Below are positions 45,152-53,914 of a stretch of 64,000 nucleotides of DNA, one piece after another (within the stretch, counting starts at the first letter, position 1; every line of letters starts with the position of its first letter). The position numbers were made by a program, and so were the translations under genes. The DNA is from Actinomadura sp. HBU206391 (GTDB taxonomy: Bacteria > Actinomycetota > Actinomycetes > Streptosporangiales > Streptosporangiaceae), in the NCBI RefSeq assembly GCF_014323665.1, contig NZ_JABVEB010000008.1, positions 1 through 64,000 on the forward strand. Reading direction: 5' to 3'. The notes beneath the pieces are model-generated. The model worked only from the letters and a program-made list of their open reading frames with translations, ran no database searches and was not told where the DNA came from.

Positions 45152-46641
45152 TGCTTCACGGAGATGGACGCCTGAGCCAGGACATCGACCCCACCGACCG
45201 CAGCCCACAGGACGCGTGTGGGGTCTTCGGCGTATGGGTTCCGGCCAGTGAGACAGGTGCGGCCGAGGTCAGCAAGCTGACCTACTACGGCCTCTACGCC
45301 CTGCAGCACCGGGGCCAGGAGTCCGCGGGCATCGCGGTGAGCGACGGCGCCCGCATCGTGGTCTTCAAGGACATGGGCCTCGTCGCACAGGTGTTCGACG
45401 AGTCGGTGCTGAACACGCTGCGCGGTCACATCGCCGTCGGGCACTGCCGCTACTCGACGACCGGCTCTCCGACCTGGGAGAACGCCCAGCCCACCTTCCG
45501 GTCCACCGAGGACGGCGGCCTCGCGCTCACGCACAACGGCAACTTGATCAACACCCTCGAGCTCGCCGCCCGGCTCGAGCCGGGACAGCTCACGGCGACG
45601 ACGGACACCGAGGTGCTCACCGCCCTGCTGGCCGGTGCCCGCCGCTCCGGCGGCGACTCCTCCGCCCTCGGCCGGACGTCGCCGGACGACGCCGCGATGG
45701 AGATCCTCCCGGCCGCGCGCGGTGCGTACTCCCTGGTCTTCATGGACGAGCGGACCCTCTACGCGGCCCGTGATCCCGAGGGCGTCCGGCCGCTGGTGCT
45801 CGGCCGGCTGGAGCGCGGCTGGGTGGTCGCCTCCGAGACCGCCGCACTCGACATCGTGGGCGCCGCGTTCGTCCGCGAGGTCGAGCCCGGAGAACTGCTC
45901 GCGATCGACGAGAACGGTGTGCGCTCCAAGCGGTTCGCCCAGCCCAGGCCCAAGGGCTGCCTGTTCGAGTACGTCTACCTCGCCCGGCCCGACACCACGA
46001 TCTCGGGCCGTAGCGTGCACGCCACCCGGGTCGAGGTGGGCCGCCGCCTCGCCCGCGAGCACCCGGTCGAGGCCGATCTGGTGATCCCCACCCCTGAATC
46101 CGGCACGCCGGCCGCGATCGGCTACGCGGAGGCCGCCGGCATCCCCTACGGGCAGGGACTGGTCAAGAACTCCTACGTGGGGCGCACGTTCATCCAGCCT
46201 TCGCAGACGATCCGGCAGCTCGGCATCAGGCTCAAACTGAACCCGCTGCGCGAGGTCATCGAGGGCAAACGACTGATCGTCGTGGACGACTCGATCGTCC
46301 GCGGCAACACGCAGCGCGCGATCGTACGGATGCTGCGCGAGGCCGGCGCCGCCGAGGTGCACGTACGGATCTCCAGCCCGCCCGTGGCCTGGCCGTGCTT
46401 CTACGGCATCGACTTCGCCACCCGCGCCGAGCTGATCGCCGGGAACCTGTCCGTCGAAGAGATCCGCACCTCGCTCGGGGCCGACTCGCTCGGCTTCATC
46501 TCGCTGGACGAGCTCATCGCGGCCAGCCAGATCGGCAAGGACCGGCTGTGCCGGGCCTGTTTCGACGGCGAGTACCCCATCCCGGTCGACGAGGGCTCCC
46601 GCGGCAAACACCTGCTCGAAGTGGCCAACACGCGGTCATGA
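45151..46641 (+). CDS. purF: Amidophosphoribosyltransferase PurF
   Basis: A 496-residue glutamine-PRPP amidotransferase, first committed enzyme of purine synthesis. A short propeptide ends before the nucleophile C23 (QDACGVFGVW), which must be exposed by autocleavage. The class II amidotransferase domain shows YYGLYALQHRGQESAGI and GHCRYSTTG. The phosphoribosyltransferase part has the PRPP loop RLIVVDDSIVRGNT. The cysteines near the end (RLCRACFDGEYP) fit the iron-sulfur type. The start is GTG, apparently leaderless. A small coupled frame joins it to purM. Confidence 0.95.
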   Translation: MLHGDGRLSQDIDPTDRSPQDACGVFGVWVPASETGAAEVSKLTYYGLYALQHRGQESAGIAVSDGARIVVFKDMGLVAQVFDESVLNTLRGHIAVGHCRYSTTGSPTWENAQPTFRSTEDGGLALTHNGNLINTLELAARLEPGQLTATTDTEVLTALLAGARRSGGDSSALGRTSPDDAAMEILPAARGAYSLVFMDERTLYAARDPEGVRPLVLGRLERGWVVASETAALDIVGAAFVREVEPGELLAIDENGVRSKRFAQPRPKGCLFEYVYLARPDTTISGRSVHATRVEVGRRLAREHPVEADLVIPTPESGTPAAIGYAEAAGIPYGQGLVKNSYVGRTFIQPSQTIRQLGIRLKLNPLREVIEGKRLIVVDDSIVRGNTQRAIVRMLREAGAAEVHVRISSPPVAWPCFYGIDFATRAELIAGNLSVEEIRTSLGADSLGFISLDELIAASQIGKDRLCRACFDGEYPIPVDEGSRGKHLLEVANTRS

Positions 46642-46760
46642 GCACCGCGAGGGGCGCGGTGCCGTCTGGACTGAACAGCGGCGGGAGCTTGCGACCAGAG
46701 CGACGAGGGAAGGCGGCGCCTCAGGGCGCCCCGAGCCGCGGAGCGGAGCGGAGTCGATGA
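46638..46760 (+). CDS. Small coupled reading frame between purF and purM
   Basis: A 40-codon frame (starting MSTARGAVPSGLNSGGSLRP) opens with an ATG that overlaps the purF stop (ATGA) and closes with a TGA that overlaps the purM ATG (ATGA). The same design occurs between glpF and glpK, where the frame starts [15 protein letters not shown]; in both, ATGAGCACC is followed at +33 by CTGAACAGCGG. It is very basic (Arg-rich) and has no known domain. It may be a ribosome-relay sequence that couples translation, a real micropeptide or a repeated intergenic sequence that happens to be open. It contains the GGAGCGGAG sequence serving purM. Confidence 0.45.
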   Translation: MSTARGAVPSGLNSGGSLRPERRGKAAPQGAPSRGAERSR

Positions 46761-47782
46761 GTACGTACGAGGCGGCCGGGGTCGATATCGCGGCCGGAGA
46801 ACGCGCGGTCGAACTCATGAAGTCGCGGGTGGCGGTGTCGCGCCGGCCCGAGGTGGTCGACGACGCGAGCGGTTTCGCCGGGCTCTTCGACATGTCCGCG
46901 TTCGCCCGCTACCGGCGCCCGCTGCTGGCCACCTCCACCGACGGCGTGGGCACCAAGGTCGACCTCGCCCGCCGCCTCGGCGTCTACGACACGATCGGGC
47001 ACGACCTCGTCGGCATGGTGATCGACGATCTGGTGGTGTGCGGGGCCGAGCCGCTGTTCATGACCGACTACATCGCCTGCGGCAAGGTCGTCCCGGAGCG
47101 GATCGCCGCCGTCGTCGGCGGTGTCGCCGAGGCGTGCGCGCTGGCCGGCTGTGCGCTGGTGGGCGGCGAGACCGCGGAGCACCCCGGCCTGCTGGCCCCG
47201 GACGAGTTCGACCTCGCCGGCGCCGGTACCGGGGTGGTCGAGGCCGCCGAACTGCTCGGGCCCGACCGCGTGGTCGCCGGTGACGTCGTCATCGCGATGG
47301 CGTCGTCGGGGATTCACGCCAACGGATACTCACTGGTCCGCCATGTGCTGAAGGAGTCCGGCCTCGATCTCGACGCCGAGCCGCCGGAGCTCTCCCGGTC
47401 GCTGGGCGCGGAACTCCTCACGCCGACCCGGATCTACGCACTCGACTGCCTGGCACTGGCCCGTTCCGGTGCGGTGCACGCCTTCGCGCACATCACGGGC
47501 GGCGGGCTCACCGCCAACCTGGCCCGCTCGCTGCCGCCCACCGTTGACGCCGCGCTCGACCGCTCCTCCTGGACGCCGCCCGCCATCTTCGAGCTGCTGC
47601 AGAGGCACGGAGACGTGCCGCAGGCCGAGATGGACAAGACCTTCAACCTCGGGGTCGGAATGGCGGCCATCGCGCCGGCCGACCGCGCGGACGACGCGCT
47701 GCGGCTGCTGGCCGGCCGCGACGTGCCGGCATGGGTCCTCGGTGAGGTGGTCGAGGGGACGGGCGTCGCCGAGTACGTCTGA
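46757..47782 (+). CDS. purM: Phosphoribosylformylglycinamidine cyclo-ligase PurM
   Basis: A 341-residue AIR synthetase that closes the imidazole ring with ATP. It begins MSTYEAAGVDIAAGERAVELMK and has PLLATSTDGVGTKVDLA, GMVIDDLVVCGAEPLFMTDYIACGK, CALVGGETAEHPG and MASSGIHANGYSLVRHVL, all standard PurM blocks. The C-terminal part carries HITGGGLTANLARSLP and MDKTFNLGVGM. Its start overlaps the small frame after purF, so expression with PurF is likely coupled. A convergent terminator follows. Confidence 0.95.
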   Translation: MSTYEAAGVDIAAGERAVELMKSRVAVSRRPEVVDDASGFAGLFDMSAFARYRRPLLATSTDGVGTKVDLARRLGVYDTIGHDLVGMVIDDLVVCGAEPLFMTDYIACGKVVPERIAAVVGGVAEACALAGCALVGGETAEHPGLLAPDEFDLAGAGTGVVEAAELLGPDRVVAGDVVIAMASSGIHANGYSLVRHVLKESGLDLDAEPPELSRSLGAELLTPTRIYALDCLALARSGAVHAFAHITGGGLTANLARSLPPTVDAALDRSSWTPPAIFELLQRHGDVPQAEMDKTFNLGVGMAAIAPADRADDALRLLAGRDVPAWVLGEVVEGTGVAEYV

Positions 47783-47925
47783 GGGCGACGGATACACCTG
47801 AGTCGCCTGAGACGTTACGTTCGGCCGGTCCTCATGCCGTCCTGGAACCTTGCCGTTCCCGGAACACCGTCTGACGGCGGCCGTGAACATGGTCACCGGC
47901 GGTGCAAGAGGGCAGAAACGCCACA

Positions 47926-47947
47926 GCCCTGGCCGCGGGGCCAGGGC
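47926..47947. terminator. Terminator between purM and the DUF3073 gene
   Basis: GCCCTGGCC and GGCCAGGGC form a perfect 9-bp stem with a GCGG loop in the 186-bp convergent space. Confidence 0.7.
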
Positions 47948-47968
47948 AGCGGCGATCAGCCGGACGAG

Positions 47969-48193
47969 TTAACGACCGGACGTACCGTCTTTGCGGTCGT
48001 CCTCGCTGCCGTACTCGTCTGAGTAGTCGGAGTACTTATCGGCCACTTCATCATAGGAGTCGTCATAGGGGTCATTGGGTGACTCAGCGACTCCCAGCTC
48101 CTCCTTAAGGCGGTCGAGATCCGTGCCGCCGCTGTTGTACTTCAGCTGGCGGGCAACCTTCACCTGCTTGGCCTTGGCTCGGCCGCGCCCCAT
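47969..48193 (-). CDS. DUF3073 family protein
   Basis: A 74-residue protein conserved across actinobacteria. The N-terminus is basic and invariant in style (MGRGRAKAKQVKVARQLKYN, then SGGTDLDRLKEELG), followed by a very acidic, Tyr/Asp-rich tail (DPYDDSYDEVADKYSDYSDE). Its place between purM and the amino-acid dehydrogenase gene is the usual one. The basic head suggests nucleic-acid or ribosome contact, but no function is established. Confidence 0.9.
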   Translation of the reverse strand: MGRGRAKAKQVKVARQLKYNSGGTDLDRLKEELGVAESPNDPYDDSYDEVADKYSDYSDEYGSEDDRKDGTSGR

Positions 48194-48402
48194 TGGCTCG
48201 ACCCCCTCGATGGTCAGGGCTTCATGACCCCATCAACGCTCGCGTACGCTACATGAACTGACGCCTACCGAGCCGCACGTCAGTTCCGGATACAACCGTA
48301 CCCGTTTTGCGCCTGGCTCGGTACGCCGTCTGTGTGGTGGCGCCTCGCTTGCAGCAGAGAACCTGATTCTATCCACTACTTCGAGCCGTTGCCCACCAGC
48401 GA

Positions 48403-49491
48403 TCAACCCCGCAGCCAGAAACCCCGCAATCGTCCTACCTCGGACATCCGCTGCTCGGCGAGCCGGTCCGCCGCCGCGGCGGGCGGCACGCCCTCGGCGG
48501 CCGCCATGGCGAAGATTCGCCGGGTGGTCTCGAAGATTCCGGCCGCGCGGGCCTTGGCGCGGTCGAAGTCGAAGCCCTCGATCTCGTCGGCCACCTGGAT
48601 GACGCCGCCGGAATTGACCACGTAGTCGGGGGCGTACAAGATCCCGCGGTCGGCCAGCTGCTTCTCGATGCCGACGTGGGCGAGCTGGTTGTTGGCCCCG
48701 CCGCACACGATCTTGGCGCCCAGGACGGGGACCATCTCGTCGTCGAGCGAGCCGCCGAGCGCGCACGGGGCGTAGACGTCGATGCCGGCGGCGACGAGGG
48801 CGTCGCGATCCGCCACGACGTCCACTTCAGGGTGCTCGGCCCGCATTCGCGCGATCGCGGTGTCGTCAACGTCACAGACGACGACCTGGGCGCCGTCCTC
48901 CAGCAGATGCTCGACCAGACGGCGACCGACCTTGCCGATGCCCTCGACGCCGACCCGGCGGCCGCGGAGGGTCGGTTCGCCCCAGGCCGCCTCGGCGGAC
49001 GCGCGCATGCCCTGGAACACGCCGTAGGCGGTGAGGATCGAGGAGTCGCCCGCCCCGCCGTGCGCGACCGTACGCCCGGTCACGTAGGAGCACTCGCGGG
49101 CGATGAGGTCCATGTCCTCGCTGTAGGTGCCGACATCGCAGGCCGTGTAGTACCGGCCGTTCAGCGACTGGACGAACCGCCCGTACGCCCGCAGCAGGGC
49201 CTCGGACTTCTCGATCGCGGGATCGCCGATGATCACGGCCTTGCCGCCGCCGAGGTCCAGCCCGGCCAGGGCGTTCTTGTACGCCATGGCTCGGGAGAGG
49301 TTGAGGACGTCGGCGAGCGCCGCTTCCTCGGAGTCGTAGGGGTAGAAGCGGGTTCCGCCCAGTGCGGGGCCTAGTGCGGTGGAGTAGATCGCGATGATCG
49401 CGCGCAGCCCCGTCGCCTCGTCTTGGCAGAAGACGACCTGCTCATGCCGGGGTCCTGTGCCCTTGTGAGGCGACCCGAAGACATTGGTCAC
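48403..49491 (-). CDS. vdh: Valine/leucine dehydrogenase
   Basis: A 362-residue Glu/Leu/Phe/Val dehydrogenase. The active-site lysine region is intact: [18 protein letters not shown], then [23 protein letters not shown]. The NAD-binding domain has [17 protein letters not shown], and [10 protein letters not shown] and [17 protein letters not shown] are family blocks. It removes the amino group from branched-chain amino acids to give 2-oxo acids, the substrates of the BCKDH complex encoded at 25-28.6 kb. The GTG start has GAGAGGAG eight bases before it; the open frame extends upstream without support. Leucine versus valine preference cannot be read. Confidence 0.9.
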   Translation of the reverse strand: MTNVFGSPHKGTGPRHEQVVFCQDEATGLRAIIAIYSTALGPALGGTRFYPYDSEEAALADVLNLSRAMAYKNALAGLDLGGGKAVIIGDPAIEKSEALLRAYGRFVQSLNGRYYTACDVGTYSEDMDLIARECSYVTGRTVAHGGAGDSSILTAYGVFQGMRASAEAAWGEPTLRGRRVGVEGIGKVGRRLVEHLLEDGAQVVVCDVDDTAIARMRAEHPEVDVVADRDALVAAGIDVYAPCALGGSLDDEMVPVLGAKIVCGGANNQLAHVGIEKQLADRGILYAPDYVVNSGGVIQVADEIEGFDFDRAKARAAGIFETTRRIFAMAAAEGVPPAAAADRLAEQRMSEVGRLRGFWLRG

Positions 49492-49656
49492 GGTAGTGAC
49501 TCCTCTCAGTCTCGGCACAAGCCTAGGGCCGTCTGCCAAGGTCGCGACAGGACCACGCTGATCTGGTGAGATTTCCCCGTCCGTCCCAGGTAACACAGGC
49601 ATCTCGGCGGTGCCGACCTCATGTCATCACGGTCAGCCGCATGTCACCATGCGAAT

Positions 49657-50571
49657 GTGTTGCCTTACGCCGCGTACCTACGGGTATACGAGCCGCTGAC
49701 CGCGTTTGCGGAACCGGAGCGGTCCGCGTGGGCCGAGTACGCCGACTCCACGGACCGGCCGCGCAGGGCGACAGCGCTCCAGGCCGAGCACGCCGAGGCG
49801 CTGCGCCGGCTGCTGGCCGCACCGCCGGTGGTGGCCCCCGGGCAGGAGAGCCGGCACGCCTATGTCAGGCGGTCCGATGGGATGATCTACGTGAGCCCCT
49901 GGCAGACCCGCCTGCGGTCCTGGATGGCGTTCACAAGGTTCCGCGAGAGCCTGCCCGCCGCGGTGACGGACGCGTTCGTGCCGGCGCCGCTCGCCGACCA
50001 GATCACCGGCGAGTTCGAACGCTGGAAGCAGCAGAGCCACACCGTGCGGTCGCACATCCTGTCGAGCACCTGGCACATCCCCATCGCCTGGTTCGTGCCG
50101 TTCGTCGCCGCCGAACGCTGGCTCGTGCTGACCCCGCGATCAGAGATCCACGATCACGGTGACCGGGCCGGCGATGACGGTGTGCATGCTGAGCAGGAAG
50201 GTGACAGTCGGGTCACCCCAGCACCAGTACGCACACTCGTTTACGTGACATCCATGGCCGAGGCGAGGCGCAGGGTGGAGCGGGCGGTCACCGTCGTACG
50301 GAGCGGTCTCGGCGAGGACCGGACCTGGAGCGGGGTCCAGGCGGTGGGCTGGTGGCTGTCGGAGTTCCATGCCGAGGCGCTCGTGGAGCTCGACTACGGC
50401 GGGCTCGTACAGCTCTTCGACGACCAGGCTCTCAACGCGGACCAGTCGGTCGCCGAGGCCTCCGTGGCGCTCACCGGCATGGAGCAGGGGAAGGCCGAAC
50501 TCACCCTGGCGATGTACCGGCGTCTGCTGACCAGATGGCGTTTCGTGCGTGCCCTCGAAGCCGCGAACTGA
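49657..50571 (+). CDS. Conserved hypothetical protein next to bldC
   Basis: A 304-residue protein beginning (M)LPYAAYLRVYEPLTAFAEPERS. It contains a SRHAYVRRSDGMIYVSPWQTRLRS block, a FVAAERWLVL segment and, near the end, RTWSGVQAVGWWLSEFHAEALVELDYGGLV. It has no membrane span, signal or known catalytic motif, and is probably cytosolic. Actinomycetes usually keep such a gene between valine dehydrogenase and bldC. A GTG at 49657 is favoured from the conserved-looking start, without a clear ribosome site. Its low-similarity middle (about residues 175-195) looks like a flexible linker. Confidence 0.7.
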   Translation: MLPYAAYLRVYEPLTAFAEPERSAWAEYADSTDRPRRATALQAEHAEALRRLLAAPPVVAPGQESRHAYVRRSDGMIYVSPWQTRLRSWMAFTRFRESLPAAVTDAFVPAPLADQITGEFERWKQQSHTVRSHILSSTWHIPIAWFVPFVAAERWLVLTPRSEIHDHGDRAGDDGVHAEQEGDSRVTPAPVRTLVYVTSMAEARRRVERAVTVVRSGLGEDRTWSGVQAVGWWLSEFHAEALVELDYGGLVQLFDDQALNADQSVAEASVALTGMEQGKAELTLAMYRRLLTRWRFVRALEAAN

Positions 50572-50809
50572 ACAAACTTCCCGAATCTGCGCGCGATGCG
50601 ACCATACGTGTCGCTAGAATCACGCAGCGTGATTCAGTCATCGCGAAACACGCAGTTACAGCCAGGGACTTGCTTGTTGCGTTGAGTGGTGGCATGGTTA
50701 CACCTTGTGATGTCATAGTGGCTCTTTCGGGCCATAGGGGACATCGGGAACCGCGCGAGGATCAATCGCAGGATCGCTGTCATCGGTCCATGGAGGAGAG
50801 GCCGCACAC

Positions 50810-51013
50810 ATGTCAGCACGTACGCCAGAGGCCGAGCCCCTGCTGACACCGGCAGAGGTGGCGACGATGTTCCGCGTCGACCCCAAGACCGTCACGCGGT
50901 GGGCGAAAGCCGGCAAGCTGACGTCCATCCGCACCCTGGGGGGACATCGACGCTACCGCGAAGCTGAGGTGCGGGCGCTGCTGGCGGGTATCCCGCAGCA
51001 GCGTTCGGAGTAA
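50810..51013 (+). CDS. bldC: Developmental regulator BldC (MerR-like DNA-binding domain)
   Basis: A 67-residue protein with the MerR-type winged helix only: LLTPAEVATMFRVDPKTVTR, then WAKAGKLTSIRTLGGHRRY. This matches streptomycete BldC nearly residue for residue. BldC binds direct repeats cooperatively and holds back sporulation genes during vegetative growth. The ATG follows a GGAGGAGAGG site. The upstream 240 bp are gene-free, so a long leader or complex promoter is likely. It is downstream of the hypothetical gene but may have its own promoter. Confidence 0.95.
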   Translation: MSARTPEAEPLLTPAEVATMFRVDPKTVTRWAKAGKLTSIRTLGGHRRYREAEVRALLAGIPQQRSE

Positions 51014-51165
51014 TCCGTCAACGCCTCGCCTGATGTGGTGTCCACGGTCGGACTCGACCGGGGGCGAGCGGGCGGGGCTTGCGGAGCACACACCGAGTTT
51101 TGGGGGGCGTCAAGCCACAGGGTTCGGGGTCACGGCCTCAGGGCCGGGCCTGGGCTCACACGGGT

Positions 51166-51205
51166 GTCTCGTCCGTGCCGGTCGCCAAGACGGCACGGAC
51201 GAGAC
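51166..51205. terminator. Perfect 15-bp stem-loop between bldC and the TetR gene
   Basis: GTCTCGTCCGTGCCG pairs completely with CGGCACGGACGAGAC around a 10-nt loop, in the 327-bp convergent space. No gene is supported in the rest of that space apart from the 20-bp repeats. Confidence 0.7.
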
Positions 51206-51288
51206 GTCGCACCCGATGCGTGACTTGGTGCTTGTCGACCGTCGAGTACCCAGGGGGCCCGGTGGTCAGCAGGCCCGGTGGTCGAGAC

Positions 51289-51370
51289 CTCGTGCGCGAG
51301 CTGATCGACCTGTGCGCGAGTTGATCGACCCGTGTGCGAGCTAATCGACCTCGTGCGCGAGCTGATCGAA
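51289..51370. repeat. Four tandem 20-21-bp repeats across the 3' end of the TetR gene
   Basis: Units CTCGTGCGCGAGCTGATCGA and variants follow at 51289, 51310, 51330 and 51350; the first and last agree over 20 bases. Units 3 and 4 lie wholly or partly in the coding end (encoding FDQLAHEVD), and units 1 and 2 lie beyond the stop. The TAG stop exists because unit 3 has CTAATC where the other units have CTGATC or TTGATC. Confidence 0.8.
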
Positions 51371-52048
51371 CAGTGCGGCGACCGACGGATCATGCCGGCC
51401 CGCGACGCGCAGCAGCACCACGTACTGATCCACGAGCAGCCGCTCCATCTGCGAGCGGGACAGATCCCGCCGCTCCAGCCAGTCCAGACCGGCTGTCTCC
51501 ACCAGCGCCATCCAGGAGCGCAGCGTGATGCGCAGGATCGGGCTGGACTCATCGCTGCCGAGCGCGTGCAGAATCCGGTCGAGCAGAAGCCGGCGGAATC
51601 CATCGACTATCTCGCCGACGTCGCCGGACCGGTCTGCCGGCCCACCCCGCAGCAGTGCGGTGTAGCCCGCCGCATGATCTTCGACGAAGTCGAAATAGCG
51701 GCTGAGGGAGACGCGCAACCGGTCGATCGGCCGGCCCTCGGTCGGTGGCTCGAGCAGGTCGGACAGCTGCCTGGCGGCGCTCTTGAGCGCGGCGACGTAC
51801 AGCTCGTGCTTGCCGCCGAAGTAGTGATAGACGAGCGCCCGCGAAGCCCCGGCGGCCGCGGCGACATCGTCGATGGAGACGTTCTCGGGCGAGCGGTGGC
51901 TGAACAGCTGCAATGAGGCTTCGAGCAGTTCGTCCCGCCGTTCGGCCACGCTGAGCCGGCGCCTGCCTTGTCCGTCACGCTGCGCACGCGGGACGGGGGC
52001 GGCCCGATGACCGGCCGGGTTCGTACCGGCCACTCCCCGTTCTCTCAC
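51341..52048 (-). CDS. TetR-family transcriptional regulator
   Basis: A 235-residue regulator with the N-terminal TetR helix-turn-helix: RRDELLEASLQLFSHRSPEN, then VSIDDVAAAAGASRALVYHYFGGKHELYVAAL. The C-terminal ligand/dimer domain is helical (RYFDFVEDHAAGYTALLRGG). The first 30 residues are basic and poorly defined, so a start further in is possible; the GTG used has no strong ribosome site. It diverges from the LacI gene by about 200 bp. Its ligand is unknown. The 3' end lies within tandem repeats. Confidence 0.88.
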   Translation of the reverse strand: MRERGVAGTNPAGHRAAPVPRAQRDGQGRRRLSVAERRDELLEASLQLFSHRSPENVSIDDVAAAAGASRALVYHYFGGKHELYVAALKSAARQLSDLLEPPTEGRPIDRLRVSLSRYFDFVEDHAAGYTALLRGGPADRSGDVGEIVDGFRRLLLDRILHALGSDESSPILRITLRSWMALVETAGLDWLERRDLSRSQMERLLVDQYVVLLRVAGRHDPSVAALFDQLAHEVD

Positions 52049-52252
52049 GCAGGCAGGGTATCCGAGGGCCGCCTGACCGACGTGTGGGGCCGCGAATGCG
52101 CGGTCAGATCATGGGCGGGTGGAAAGTACCGGTCCGAATCACCTTGAGGACCTGGCCGTTACCCGGTGTTGCGGCGGTTTGGGGCAAGAACGGGGCATCA
52201 TGGCATCTTCTCCCTTAGGCGGCACGTCCTGCAGTCCCCCGACAGGAGCGCC

Positions 52253-53338
52253 ATGTCAGTTGGTGAAGGCACAGTCCCGCGTCCAGACGGTGATGGCACG
52301 CCGCCTGCAGTCGGAAGATCGGATGCGGTGCCCGGGCCGTCGACGCCGAAACCGACGATTCGGAACGTGGCCGAACGCGCGGGGGTGTCCAAGTCGCTGG
52401 TGTCGCTGGTGATGCGGGGATCACCGCACGTCAGCGAACGCCGGCGCAAGGCCGTGCTCAAGGCGGCCCGAGAACTCGGCTACCGGCCCAACGCCGTCGC
52501 CCGCAGCCTGGTGGAGGGCCGCACCCGGCTCATCGGGGCGCTGGTGGCCGACCTGCACAACCCGTTCTTCGCCGAATTCCTCGACGGTCTCCAGGAGACG
52601 CTGCACGGCGAGGGGCTGCGCATGCTGGTCGGCAGCGGCCGCTGGGACCCCCTCTTCGAGGCGGAGGCGGTCGAGGCGTTCCTGGAGATGCGGGTCGACG
52701 GCCTCGTCCTGCTCAGCGTCGTTCCCGACTCGCTCAAGGAGGCGGCCGCGAGCGTCCCGGTCGTCGTGGTCGGCGAACGCGACGTCGAGGGCGTCGACAT
52801 CGTCGTCGACGATGACGAGCTGGGCGCCAGCCTGGCCGTGGACCACCTGGTCGAGCACGGTCACCGGCGGATCGCCCACATCGAGGGGGCGCGTTCCACC
52901 ACCGCGCGTTACCGCCGTGCGGGCTACGAGGCCGCTATGGCCCGCTACGGCCTGTCCGACGAGGTCATCGTCGAAACGGGCGACTTCACCGAGGAGGGCG
53001 GCTACCGCTCGGCCCGGGCCCTGTTGTCCCGGGAACGCCGTCCGACCGCGATCTTCGCACCGAACGACCTGGTCGCCACCGGTGCGCTCTCGGCCGCCGA
53101 CGAGCTGGAACTGCGCGTCCCAGGCGACGTCTCGATCGTCGGCTACGACAACACCCACCTCGCCGCGATCAGGCACATCTCGCTGACCAGCGTCGACCAA
53201 CCCCGGCGCGACATGGGCCGCGTCGCCGCCGAACTGCTGTGCGCCCGCATCGAGGATCCGGGCCGTGAGCCACGCCAGACCCTCGTCGTGCCGCACCTCG
53301 TGGTGCGTTCGACCACCGGCCCCGCGCGGGCTCTCTGA
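52253..53338 (+). CDS. LacI-family transcriptional regulator
   Basis: A 361-residue sugar-type repressor. The DNA-binding head reads PTIRNVAERAGVSKSLVSLVMRGSPHVSERRRKAVLKAARELGYRPN at about residues 33-80 (split here across the HTH and hinge) and is followed by the periplasmic-binding-protein fold: LIGALVADLHNPFFAEFLDG, then VDGLVLLSVVP, GARSTTARYRRAGYEAAMARYG and FAPNDLVATGAL. The ATG at 52253 has an AGGAG site; about 30 residues before the HTH are unstructured. No sugar transporter or hydrolase gene is adjacent, so the effector is not evident. Confidence 0.9.
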   Translation: MSVGEGTVPRPDGDGTPPAVGRSDAVPGPSTPKPTIRNVAERAGVSKSLVSLVMRGSPHVSERRRKAVLKAARELGYRPNAVARSLVEGRTRLIGALVADLHNPFFAEFLDGLQETLHGEGLRMLVGSGRWDPLFEAEAVEAFLEMRVDGLVLLSVVPDSLKEAAASVPVVVVGERDVEGVDIVVDDDELGASLAVDHLVEHGHRRIAHIEGARSTTARYRRAGYEAAMARYGLSDEVIVETGDFTEEGGYRSARALLSRERRPTAIFAPNDLVATGALSAADELELRVPGDVSIVGYDNTHLAAIRHISLTSVDQPRRDMGRVAAELLCARIEDPGREPRQTLVVPHLVVRSTTGPARAL

Positions 53339-53526
53339 GGTGAGCTCGTCGAGGCTTTGAACCGGATCCGGTCGAGCCCGGGTCGATCGTCTTTCCGGCC
53401 GGTATGGGACTCGCCAAGCCTTGCGCAATTGCCCGGCAGCGAGGGGGCCGCAGGGCCTTAATGGGTGCACTGAACCAGCCGTTCGGCCGGTCGGCGAAAG
53501 GATCATGTTCACCCAGGGGGTAAATC

Positions 53527-53769
53527 GTGCGTGATCCGGAGATGGTGTCGTGCGCTCAGCGCGCGGCGAGTGAGTTGGAGCGCGCGTGGACGGAGTGGCG
53601 CCACGCGCGTGGACTGACCGAACAACTGGCGGAGTCCGTCGCCAGCTACGTGGCCCATTCGATTGATCACCCATGGGGGCGACCCCGCGTGGTCCTGGGT
53701 CTTGACGCGGATGAAGCGCGAGCCCTCGCCGCCCTGCTGGGCGAGGACGACACCGTTCGCTCGGTCTGA
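53527..53769 (+). CDS. Small hypothetical protein
   Basis: An 80-residue, mostly helical protein (CAQRAASELERAWTEWRHAR, then GLTEQLAESVASYVAHSIDH and DADEARALAALLGED). The GTG start has an AGGGGG site at proper distance. It has one cysteine and no membrane span. I know no function; the gene is probably real because of its codon use and ribosome site. Confidence 0.6.
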   Translation: MRDPEMVSCAQRAASELERAWTEWRHARGLTEQLAESVASYVAHSIDHPWGRPRVVLGLDADEARALAALLGEDDTVRSV

Positions 53770-53818
53770 TCGCAGGCGTGGCCGTCGCCGTGGATCTCCG
53801 CAGGGGGGCGGCGGCCAC

Positions 53819-53836
53819 TTGATCATGCCTTTTTCG
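53819..53836 (+). repeat. Possible isolated half-unit of the 72-bp palindromic element
   Basis: TTGATCATGCCTTTTTCG resembles the half-unit TGATCATGCACTTATTCG of copy 1 near 21.96 kb, with one base missing and one changed. No inverted partner is nearby. It lies between two genes, before the amidase. Confidence 0.35.
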
Positions 53837-53914
53837 TGCAGCGATTTGACGTATGGCCGCCTGTGTGCAAACTGACAGGGTTGGTCACGGCCATATTACG
53901 AAGGGCTGCGTTTC

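Noticed and set aside
51289-51370. CRISPR array
   Set aside because: Units of 20-21 bp are adjacent with no spacers, and no cas gene is present in the window.
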